A DNA stretch of 64,000 bases from Amphirosellinia nigrospora (taxonomy: Eukaryota > Ascomycota > Sordariomycetes > Xylariales > Xylariaceae). Both the position numbers and the translations under genes were made by a program. Of this stretch, positions 12,190 through 21,937 are shown in pieces (positions within the stretch are counted from its first letter, which is position 1; each line of letters starts with the position of its first letter). The notes beneath the pieces are model-generated. The model was given only the letters and a program-made list of their open reading frames with translations. It did no database searches and was not told where the DNA came from. Location of the stretch: assembly GCA_004123355.1 (NCBI GenBank), contig SCHM01000002.1, positions 1,922,001 through 1,986,000 on the forward strand. The letters run 5' to 3'.

Positions 12190-13090
12190 CTTGAAGAGTA
12201 TAATGGTTTTGTAAGGGATGAAAATCGTAGCTTTGTTCTAGATATTGTCTGAAATCGATGATGTTGTTCTTCTAACGTTATCTTGTGTGAGACTCTCCAT
12301 TTTTAGGTGATTTTCGGTGATACTTATACTTGAGACGAAAGCGCCTTGGAATGCGTAGAAGATTACTAATTCCCGAAGACTTGGAAGAAACGACGTCTCT
12401 TCGGGTTTCCGGATAGTATGAATCTCCCCTGGGTAAAGAGCAATTATTAATCGTCGTCTGGTAGCTTCATCATTGCTCGCGGAAAGTCACACACGACGTT
12501 GTCCCAAGATACTGACGAGTAGCACTAGTGTTTGATTGGCCAGCCTATCTCAATAAGGTAAATAATAGATGGAGATAGCCGGTAATATGAGTAAAGTGGG
12601 CCACCGAAGAAACTACATGAACCGTGAACTTCTTAACCTCTGTGACTTGAACAGGCAAAAGAAATCTTAGCAATAGAACAAAAGTGAGAAGATAGGCTGA
12701 CAATTCCAAACTTGAGAATACTTCTTGATTATTAAATCGTTCTATTGAGCTATTAAAGAATAAGGGCTAGGGGGTTTCACAGCCGGAGTTGGTCTGGGTC
12801 GAGTCGTCTGATTCGTGAAATATTAGTAAGAATGCCAAGGCTTACCAGCGGCTCGCGGAAACTTGCCAGCAGTGGGGCTCATATGGTCTAGTGGCGACAA
12901 GCTAATGTGATTGGTGCTTTTCGCTGGTCACCTCATTGTATAATAATAACTTACGTAGGCATCTTTTCCCGACCACAATGTTCTTATGCGGCTACCTCTC
13001 TTCGCAGAAACTTGCGTAACGCACCAATTCTCCAGCTTCTATTTCGCCGTCTTCGTGGAGGCTAGCTATATTCAGGGTCGCGCGGACAAA
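12190..13090. promoter_or_regulatory. 900-bp divergent intergenic region, SDR and Zn2Cys6 factor
   Basis: The SDR starts leftward at 12189 and the Zn2Cys6 factor rightward at 13091. The stretch is AT-rich (12640-12780) and carries no credible ORF. I did not find a clear CGG-spaced inverted triplet that would mark a self-regulatory site. Confidence 0.45.
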
Positions 13091-15213
13091 ATGTCGTCGA
13101 ATGGCAAGAAAAAGGCAACCAGAGGCTGCTGGACCTGTAAAGGTTGGTTGGCTTGAACCATCAGAGGAGCCGTTTCCCATCCATACGCCATCCTGCTAAT
13201 CGAGTCTTCAGATCGTAGAGTCCGGTGTGACCTTGGCTTTCCTAGCTGTGCCAATTGCACCCGTGTACAACAAGTATGCCAGGGGTATGGTGTAAGAGAC
13301 TCTCGAACCCGTTTTTCCTTTAGACGTTGAGATGATGAGACGCTTCCGAGAGTCTAAAACAACCCCCCTTTAAAATGTCGATAACTAACCCGATTGTTAA
13401 GGTGCGTCTCTCTTGGCCGAGAGAGGGAGACACGAAACGCTCTATAGTCAGTGCAGTATCGGGCTCTCTGATAAAAACCCCACGCGTAATAATATCGAGC
13501 TGGTACATACCTCGTCCTTTGACATAGAAATGTACTACCACTTAGTCGAGCTCCGCTCCAGCAGCAAGTCTCTTCCATTCACACAGCTCTGACGTATGTA
13601 CTGACACCAACAGGGCTTGACAACGAAGCTAGTACTCAACCGGCGAAGTTGATATTATCACCTACTTTGCCATCACTATCGGCTACTTTAAATGCGGAAG
13701 AGGTAGAACTACTTCAATACTGTGAGTAGGGATAGACACCTCCACTTAATCATTGACTTAGGCAAGACTGCTTACCAAGAGAGGAAACTAGTCCATTCCA
13801 CCGTCTTCTCAACCATAGCTACGGTCAGTTTGAACACGACTAGTCTCCGCGATGTGCTTATCCGTTTGGCATTGTCGGATCATACCATCGCATCCCGAGC
13901 TGTACTTCATGCATTGTTAGCGCTTTCATCCCTTCACCGCGACAGCTTCCAAATACAAGCTGCACAGCACAAGACAGCAGCCGTCGGCGCGCTTGCGGCA
14001 TCAGCGAGGAATGGTATTAACAGCTACGTGGAAGCGGCCCAGCATGTTGCTGCCAATATGTTGCTATGCTCGTTCGAGGTATGCTTCCCCGTGAAGGCTC
14101 GTAATCAAGTCGAGTACTAACACCTGTTACCAGATTTATATGGTGTGTATAAAATATCCTATGCCTAATTTCTTAGTTTCTTGTTTCATAGGATCTAGCG
14201 AGTTCCATGATGCAAGGCTTACGGATCCCGACTAATGTGCTTCCATGTACGCAGGGAACCGACTCCCATGGCCACTGGCCATTTTATATCTTAGGCGCTC
14301 GAGATATCATCAAAGCAGCAGGTTTGGAGTCCCAGCTTTCTAGACCCGATATCCGTGAGTTGATCTTATGGGCATTCTATCATGATGTTCTGGCAAGATT
14401 TAGCCTGCTCCATTGGCGGCGGCGGGAGTCACTCCCTAACATTCTTGCGAGAGAGCTGGATGCTGAGGGGGGTGGCAGCGAGACCTGTGTGCTTCCATAA
14501 CGAAGGTTTGTGCATCGAGTCGACTTCATCACAGCCAAGTTACTTACGGTTTACATACAGCTTAACTTGGAAATCGCCCCGTTGCCCAAGATATTGAGGC
14601 ACTTTGGGACGTGATAGATTCTTGTTGCCCCGAGTTACAACCACTAATCTCTACCAGTGCTCTTCAAAAGCTGATACATACCGCTGAGCTTGCCGTGAAA
14701 CGTGCCCCTGAAGTGCCTACACCCCCTACCACTTTGGCGAAGGAGGAGCTTGATGGAACAGCGGCCCTAACTGAACTTTACCGAACGGCGGTGCTTGTGT
14801 ACATCGCTCGAACCTGCATGAATAAGTTCGGTGAGTCGAGGGACTTGGGTGCTCTGCTTGACAAAGGGTTCTCCCAAATGGAGCGAATGGAAGCGTGCGG
14901 GCGCCTTTTCCCGATATTTATACTTGGCTGCGAAGCGTATACGGACGATCGTAGACTCATCATTCTCAATCTATTGCGGAGAACGGAAAGCACACACGTT
15001 CGATCTTTGGATTGTCTGCGGCGTGGGTTAGACTCTGTCTGGATACAGGATGATCTTCATGCTGACGAAGATATGATGCTTGATTATACGAATAAGCTCA
15101 ATGTCGTTGTTAGCTCGGTCATACCCTTCCGACCTTCGTATAGTCGGTCAACTGATCGCAAAACCCCAGTGTACAACAAAAAGTTGGAGGGAAGCTGCCT
15201 GGCCTCGTTCTAA
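13091..15213 (+). CDS. Zn2Cys6 fungal transcription factor
   Basis: ATG at 13091 (MSSNGKKKATRGCW). The binuclear zinc cluster is split by intron 13143-13211: GCWTCK joins to DRRVRCDLGFPSCANCT, giving all six cysteines. Then come LSWPREGD and the regulatory middle region with DVLIRLALSDHT, ALLALSSLHRDSFQ, HVAANMLLCSFE, HWPFYILGARDIIKAAG and FYHDVLARFSL, typical of the Fungal_trans_2 class. The C-terminal helical part runs from ALWDVIDSCCPEL to the stop at 15213. Other introns lie near 13732-13762, 14082-14132 and 14139-14192, with one more around 14506-14558. Frame breaks: one missing base near 13475 (AAAAACCCC), a +1 or -2 change at the G run 14466-14472, and one missing base at 14577-14580 (CCCC). 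The region 13300-13610 is not fully resolved. It probably regulates nearby metabolism genes, an inference from the divergent SDR. Confidence 0.82.
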
Positions 15214-17230
15214 TATAGCAGGTTGAATAACATGTGTGGTGTCGAGCTTGTGGCCGACTGGTAGGTAACTTGGCTTCGGTGCGTAGAACGGAGTGAATCC
15301 GATGCTATCGCGGCTTGGTAGCATCAGACTTCCCACTCAGGTACTATTCCTATCACGTTAGATCAAGGCTATTGACTCAATAAACTCTACAACATCAACA
15401 CCTCCATATTCTTACAATTGGAAGCTAAGCTCGTCATAAGAATTGAATAGGCAACTGTAGAAGTAGTGATCAACATCGAGGCGGATCAATCTTCCTCCTA
15501 TGACAGGAAGAGTATCTGCACCAGCAGACTTTTGACCATTAAAATCCGACCAGGAAAGCTCTCCTTTGAAATCAACACTTTTGAGGTGGTATTGAAGGTG
15601 GCGACCTCGGACCCTGGGATTCACCCCATCTCCGGATCAGGAGTGCGCCTGAAATGTTGCCCACCCTAGCATTTTCGCTATCAGGTTAGCGAGGGCCGAT
15701 AGAGTTGCGTAAGTGGTTACGATAAAGGTTATCAACGTCTTGAATGAAACATCACCAATCATGCGGTTGGTTGACATTCGTTGTAACTCCAGCGGTGTAG
15801 CAGCCACTATGAAATAGAAAAGGTGCCAGATCTCGTGAGCCAACAGGAACGAACCGGGACTCATTGTTGCCGGCTGTATCACCAATTGTAGGCTTCCTTA
15901 TCGCCCCTGATTGAGATGCTTGCTCTTCACCCGACCTGTTTTGGCGGCGGGATAAACAAGAGGGCGATATTGGGTAGCTGTACGAGGGAAATCCTTGATA
16001 GGAATGAATAGGAGCGGTGAACAGGGACTCTATCGTGAAAAACCTAGTTAAATAAGAAGAGGATGGGCCGGTTTTTCTTTGGCAAAAGCTGATTTTAAAC
16101 TTCGTAGAAATGTTCGCACATGGGCTTCCAACTAGGTGTTTGTCCGGGCAAGTGCCTAGGTAGAGAAGATTATACAGCGTAGCTGTAAGCTAGCCTCTCA
16201 CACAACTTTCATGTTGCAGTTTCCCTAGATAGACGAAGTATGTTTTACCCCTTTAACATGTGCTGCCGATATAGTAAGTCTGGGCTAGACTAATCTTAGT
16301 CTAGGCCTAACACATTACTAATAACAGCATTGACGTCACTCAACAATGCAAGCCAAGAAAACATGACTTCTTCGATGCTACATATTAGCAGCAACCGAGA
16401 AGCTTCAACATGTACTAGTAGCAATTAACGCGGCCTTTGGCGCTACTAACGCTCCACCGTCGGCACGCAGGTTTAAATCAAGGTCAGATACCCTTATGTA
16501 TTTTCATTAATAACGTCTTAGATCAAGTTCTTCGATTCACCTAGCGTTGGTGTGTTTCTTGTCCAACCCTCATCCCTTCAGCCTAACGGATATCTAAGAA
16601 ATGACTGTTGGAATGCCCCTGGGAAAATTGATGGTGACTTGGTTGTCTAGAAAGGTGTTTATATCACTGCTTGGGATCTGTATGGAATAGAATATATAAC
16701 ATAAGATATAAATACCGAGGAAAAAAATCTTGCTAGGAAGATGGTTGGGACAAGATTCGAACGGGCGGGTAGATAATTTCCCGAGGGTAAAATTGGAAAT
16801 TCACATTGCATGGCAATCTCAAAACAATGCTAAATGCACGAACATACTGTATTCGGTTGTTTAAAACCCAGAGCTCAAAATACGCAAACCTGTCACGTTA
16901 GAACCCGGATTATTCAAGTTATCAAGAGCTGTGTATACGGGCCCGTAGACTTCAGCTGGGGAACGGAATGGAAAGGTAGTCATGGTTATGGGTTCATGCC
17001 GAGTAAACCCGGACCCAGGTGATCCTCGATTCCTCTAAGTGCTCTATCCGTCCGGTCTATTTCGGCACCGTGGTTCATATATACCTACAAGCCATTTTAC
17101 TCACTATGAATGCCCGCTAGCCATTTCCATATTCCCGCAAATACGCCATAGAGATGAAATTATCGTAAACCCGACGAGCCAATCATATCTCATGCGTATG
17201 TGTGCCCAAGGCTATCTTAGCGGCCTTACG
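15214..17230. other. Two-kilobase intergenic stretch
   Basis: Only one minus-strand frame deserves mention: an ATG at 15864 opens 75 codons to 15637 with two hydrophobic stretches (FYFIVAATPLEL and LITFIVTTYATLSALANLIA). It has no family likeness and no clear promoter, so I do not call it a gene. The rest (15900-17200) is AT-rich, with no RNA gene or repeat that I can identify. Confidence 0.4.
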
Positions 17231-18908
17231 TTAGTACATGACCTGCCGCTGCTGCTGCTGCTGCTGTTGAGGTTGTTGTTGTTGCTGGTGGTGATATGGT
17301 AACGTGGTCGATGCACAGTCTGGGCACATGCGATTCTCGGTACAGCGACCATGCTTGTGACAATGCCAATCAGCACTGGTCCGGCACATCTGACACTCTG
17401 GGCAGTGATCCCAGGAATCGGCAGGCACCCAGTGGCTCTGACAAAAGCTGTACCAAAATCCATTAAAGTTTCCTTCTGATCTGGTGCTCCCTAACCCGCC
17501 ACGTAGAAGCTCGTATTCAAGCCGTTCCCGCTCTTCCTTGCTCTTTTTGCCCTTGCTATTGCGTGTCCTTTTCCACTGTTCCTCCCACTGTTGAAAAGTC
17601 TCGGTGTATTCACGGATCTGTGACCATGATTCGTCATCGGAGAGGAGCATGTCGACCATCAAGTCTACATCTAACTCTTCCACATTAGGCTGCTGCCTCA
17701 GCCAAGTCGCGAAGCATGAGTTGGCGCTGCAGGGCTTCGGGAACATGCCACTCGGTCCGAAAAAGGCAGAGAGGTCAGCGAAGGGGTTCCCGCACGCCTC
17801 GCCACCCCCACAGCAACATGCCGGGTTACAAGCCAAACCGTATTTGCTACATTCGCAAGCAACACAAATCTTCTTCTTCCCTCGCACCTTCTTACAAGAA
17901 CAAATTATCTCGCTCGATTTCGGTTGGTCGTTCGTAGGAGTGGGTATGGACGAGACAGGGGCCCTTGACGGTTCCGGGTTTGTGTACATCTGAGATATAA
18001 TTTAGTTCTGGACTGCTTGGCATATAGGACAAGGAAAACAACAAGGTTATCTTTAGGGTCTAAGTCCATACCTCGGCTGACTCGTCTGCCGGTTCTCCCT
18101 GGGCGTCCTCGTCGTCATTCTCCGCCAGATCTTCTGACATATGACGGGAAACGTCATGGGACTGGGGCGTCGGCAAAGGTGCCGGGCTATAGTGTGTAGT
18201 TATGGTGGGATCCTGATATGATGCCGATGGGGTCTGATATTGGCCGTTGTGGGTTGGTGTGTGCGATGCGTAGGAATCTCCGTAGGATGAGAGACTGCTC
18301 TGCTGTGAATGAGTTTGCATGGTAGCAATAGTGACATTATTCCTCTGTGGCGGCGGTTGACTATATGATGCCGTGGCTTGGGGGTTCGGAGAGACAGGTG
18401 AGTAAGCCATCCTCGCGGCAGCCTGGGCGGTGTGGGCATGCGTCTGCGCGTAGCCGCCATTCTGGACGCCGTTGAGGCCGGCGGGAGGGTAGTGCCCGGC
18501 ATGAGGGGAGAGCTGGGGGCTCGCCTGGGCATGTGTGTACTGATGGACGTACGGATTAGTCTGATGCTGCGGACTGTAGGGCGTGGCCCGTAGGCGGCCG
18601 GTGAGGCGCCGGTCTGGTATCCGCCGGTTCCGTAGCCGTTGTGCTGTGTCGTCACCGGACCGGCCGAGTACGAAGCGTAGGTAACGGGCCTGATGATGGG
18701 CGGAGGGTGCGGCGGCAGACTGTGTTGCCGCAGCGTAGGGGCCATTGTTGTAGCTGGCCGAAGTTGCTGCTGCTGCTGGGTAGAGGGCGAGGTTGTTCAG
18801 GTGGCTCGGGTGCTGTCTCAGGGCGGGAGCAGTGGTCTGTGGGATGGCGTTGCTAGACTCTCTCGACGTGTTCGATCGCTGTCGTTTGGTGGACAGATAC
18901 CCGGACAT
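17231..18908 (-). CDS. CXC (tesmin/TSO1-like) cysteine-rich protein with second Cys/His cluster and polyQ tail
   Basis: ATG at 18908 (MSGYLSTKRQRSN; the upstream GTG is not used). Exon 1 encodes a low-complexity region rich in Q, Y, P, S and H. An intron (GTATGG at 18054 to CTCAG at 17990) joins ESAE to MYTNPEPSR. Exon 2 holds a CXC-type cluster starting CSCKK, then CVACECSKYGLACNPAC, CCCGGG and CGNPF, as in metal-binding CXC/CRC DNA-binding domains. An acidic and basic helical stretch follows. A second cluster starts FCQSHW and runs through CPECQMC, WHCHKHGRC and CPDC. The tail is YHH plus two Q runs, ending at 17231. Exon 1 has two compensating frame changes near 18690 and 18570. A nuclear chromatin or transcription role is inferred from the CXC fold only. 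Confidence 0.7.
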
Positions 18909-18946
18909 GGCAGTTGTGCGATCGATCACACGGGCCCCTGTGGGTT

Positions 18947-18982
18947 GGGGCAGGGCAGGGCAGGACAGGGCAGGACAGGCAG
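18947..18982. repeat. GGGCA/GGACA short tandem repeat
   Basis: Direct repeats of a 5-base unit (GGGCA with GGACA variants) sit about 40 bp upstream of the CXC gene start, in its likely 5' leader or promoter. Confidence 0.85.
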
Positions 18983-19016
18983 TCGGGCTAGACCTATCGT
19001 GAGAATGGGTCCTCGG

Positions 19017-19060
19017 TTGCTGTTGTTTTGTTTTTGTTGTTGTTGTTGTTGTTTGTTGTC
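19017..19060. repeat. TTG-rich microsatellite (CAA on the minus strand)
   Basis: Imperfect TTG repeats read as CAA on the minus strand and lie about 110 bp upstream of the CXC gene start. They may be in its 5' leader. The plus-strand frames here (18641-19216) are low-complexity shadows. Confidence 0.8.
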
Positions 19061-20626
19061 TCCCGCTGCTGCTGTTACTGCTGGCTGGCTGCTGCGTTGT
19101 CTGGGCTACCCTCTTCGTCGAGGTTCTACCTCTGCATTGGTGGCGACAACTCTTCTGTCCCTCTGGCTCTTTCTCGTCTAGAGATCGAGAGCATAGGCCG
19201 AGGATCTGTCAATTGACCAATTGACCTGACCAGACCCGGTTCCGAGAGGCGTTGTTGCGAGGGTTTTCTACCGTCGGTAGATCTATGCTGGAAAAATAGG
19301 TTTAATTTTTTTTTAATCCAGGTTTCGAGGTCCGCGTCTGTTACGGACAGGTGAAAAAATGTGGCGTCCGCATCCAGGCCCCGCGCTAACAAAAAGGCGG
19401 CCGTTAATTGCTTTAGACAGGTACCTAGGATAGCTGCCAAAGGCCTGTCACCTGGGTAGTGAATGTGTTATTGTTACTTACCTACCGAAAAGGGTAATTA
19501 TGGCAGCGTAGATCCCTACTTACATAGTACATGCACAAGGCGGGTTCAGGGCAGCCTGGAGAGTTCAGGCCGAGTTACGCTGTGGCTGGTGGAAGGACCG
19601 ATGGCAGGCCGCGGAGCAGTTGATGCTAGTGCCTGTCAGATCGCCAGATCCCCTATTGGCCCCAGCAAGCTCTGAAGCATCAGCGCCCTGCTTCTCAGGG
19701 GCTACCTATTCTCAGCACCTACCTAGCGCATACCGGTATACACTAGCACTTCCGAATACCTACCTTACCTCCCTAAGGTAGGTAGGTACGTAAGTATCTA
19801 CCTCGCTAGGTTCTTTCGTCTTCATGCCCCATACAATCTTTGGATAAGTATTTTACCTGTTGGAGATACTTAGACACGAGTACCTGGCAGAGACATGGGT
19901 AAAATGGGGATCATGGTGTAGTGTGTATGTGCCCCCCTGTTTGTTACCTGACACCGAGAATAAGGGTGATGCGTTCCTGCAGTGCCGAGTCCGGTATCAT
20001 TCTTCCAACAAACACGCCGTGAATGTGCAGTACCTACTATATTACATGGGCTTATGCCGGAAAGACGGAAGAGAAGAACATAGATAATACGATCAGTCAC
20101 ACGCTTCTGTGCGGTATACGGTTTCTTTCCCGATGCCGATATAAAGGGTCGACGGGTGAATAAATATTCTTTATGTCCGCCAGGCACGTGCACATGAAGC
20201 ATACGTGTGGTCCGTCTCTCCTTATAAATCGTCTTACATGGATGGCCCAGGTTGCGAGCCCCGAAACATAAGACGACCTAGTAGCGTCTCCTTGCTGCAT
20301 ACGAACAAACATAACAGGTAACACCGTAACATGATCAGATTTTCTCTGGTTTTAATCCGAGATCGCGTCGATAATGTCTGCTGCCTTTATTAAATATGGG
20401 CTAAAGTTTAATCTATATACCTACCTAGGTAGGCAAATGTAGTAAGCACTCCGTTGTCCTATTCGCCAGAACATGGCAAGCATTCCTTCACACATCCAGA
20501 ACTGCTCTTGCGTGTTGGAAATATTGCGGTACAGATTTTACCCAAGTATCTGCAGAGGTCAATCAGAAAGGAGGCTTAGCGTGGACTATCCAAGAAAGAA
20601 CCAGGGCGGCGGGTAGCGCCAGTATA
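19061..20626. other. Upstream intergenic region of the CXC gene
   Basis: No gene is supported. The stretch contains several TACCTA/TAGGTA motifs (19758-19800, 20417-20440), a common intergenic motif in Sordariomycete genomes. The small ORFs (19860-20324) lack family likeness. Confidence 0.45.
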
Positions 20627-21937
20627 CACTAGTTTCCAATCGAAATGTCGCCCCACCCACACTTTCTGTGGTATATGTGTGTCATTTTAGGAAACATAAC
20701 GACAATAGCGTTTTTTAACATTATTGAACAAATAATAATCCTAAAAACAAATATAATATATTAAAATAAAGCTCTTTTTACTACCTATTTAAAGAAATAA
20801 GTTTTATTTTTATATATATTATATTCGAAAAATAAATTACTATATTACGTTGTTTTAAACGTATACATATAGACCTACGAACATACGCGCAGACCTCTAC
20901 AGACCTACGAACACGCGCGCAGACCTACGTAGACCTACGAACACCTACGCAAACTTCTATAGACCTACGAGCGCCCACGCAAACCTACGCAGACCTACGC
21001 GTACAGAGTGGCAGAAGGTCTGGCGAAGGGTCTGGCGATCTAGCCACACAGACCTACGCAGACCTACGCAGACCTCTACAGACCTACGAACATACGCGCA
21101 GACCTCTACAGACCTCCGAACACGCGCGCAGACCTCTATAGACCTCCGAACACGCGCGCAGACCTACGTAGACCTACGCAGACCTACGAGCGCCTACGCA
21201 GACCTAGCCCCGCGTAGACCCTATGCGTACTAAAAAAGGACTGGTCTGTGCGTATTGGCCCGTGCGCGGGGGTTTACGGGGCTAGGTTGACAGCCTCGTA
21301 CGCGTAGGTCTGTAGAGGTCTCCGCGTGTGTTCGTAGGTCTGTAGAGGTCTGCGTAGGTCTTCGTAGGTCTACGTAGGTCTGTAGAGGTCTGCGTGTGTG
21401 TTCGTAGGTCTGTAGAGGTCTGCGTAGGTCTGCGTAGGTCTGTGTAGCTAGATCGCCAGACCCTTCGCCAGACCCTCTGCCACTCTGTGCGCGTAGGTCT
21501 GCGTAGGTTTGCGCGCGTGTTCGGAGGTCTGTAGAAGTCTGCGTAGGTGTTCGTAGGTCTGCGTAGGTCTGCGCGCGTGTTCGTAGGTCTGTAGAGGTCT
21601 GCGTGTGTGTTCGTAGGTCTATAAGGGCTACGAAAGCACGTAAAACGCGTGTTCAAGGGCTTCGTAGGCTCTGAGGGCGTAGAAACGCTGTTTTGAGGCT
21701 GTTAGCATAAAATACGCTGTTTCGAGGGTATAGGTACCAAAAACGCTGTTTTCGAGGGCTATAAAAGTTCTAGATATACAAGAATCGCTATTCCGAGCTA
21801 AAAAACGTATTTTTAAATGATTAAATACTAATTATGTTAATTTATAAAAAAAATGCTATTGTCGATGTGTTTCCCAAAATGACACACACACCACAGAAAG
21901 TGTGGGTGGGGCGCGACATTTCGATTGGAAACTAGTG
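20627..21937. mobile_element. Non-autonomous palindromic TIR element (CACTAG...CTAGTG, fold-back type)
   Basis: Ends are near-perfect inverted copies about 90 bp long: 20627-20716 against 21847-21937 reversed, both starting CACTAGTTTCCAATCGAAAT and sharing CCCCACCCACACTTTCTGTG and later CGACAATAGC. Only a few bases and two short indels differ. Each end is flanked by TA (20625-20626 and 21938-21939). Inside, the left arm (20868-21215) is a run of GACCTACG/GACCTCTAC units and the right arm (21285-21640) is the same unit in reverse, so the whole element can fold on itself around 21240. A 50-bp block beginning GAGTGGCAGAAGGTCTGGCG at 21006 is mirrored near 21440-21490. No transposase is encoded. 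CACTA-like ends and subterminal repeats suggest an EnSpm/CACTA relative; the TA flank also allows Tc1/mariner. Confidence 0.85.
20868..21640. repeat. Mirrored subterminal minisatellite arms of the TIR element
   Basis: The left arm repeats GACCTACG-type units with spacers such as AACACGCGCGCA on the plus strand. The right arm repeats CGTAGGTCT on the plus strand. The centre (21200-21285) holds GACCTAGCCCCG and its mirror CGGGGCTAGGT. The minus-strand ORF at 21282-21656 is a translation of this array and not a real gene. Confidence 0.9.

Noticed and set aside
15637-15864. Small minus-strand membrane-like ORF
   Set aside because: Only two hydrophobic stretches support it; no homologous pattern, no intron or promoter evidence.
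18641-19216. Plus-strand G-rich and L-rich frames over the CXC gene start
   Set aside because: They are low-complexity shadows of the minus-strand gene and of the TTG and GGGCA repeats.
21282-21656. Minus-strand ORF with RPTNT-like repeats
   Set aside because: It is only the translation of the element's repeat array; the repeats occur in both orientations and other frames are equally open.
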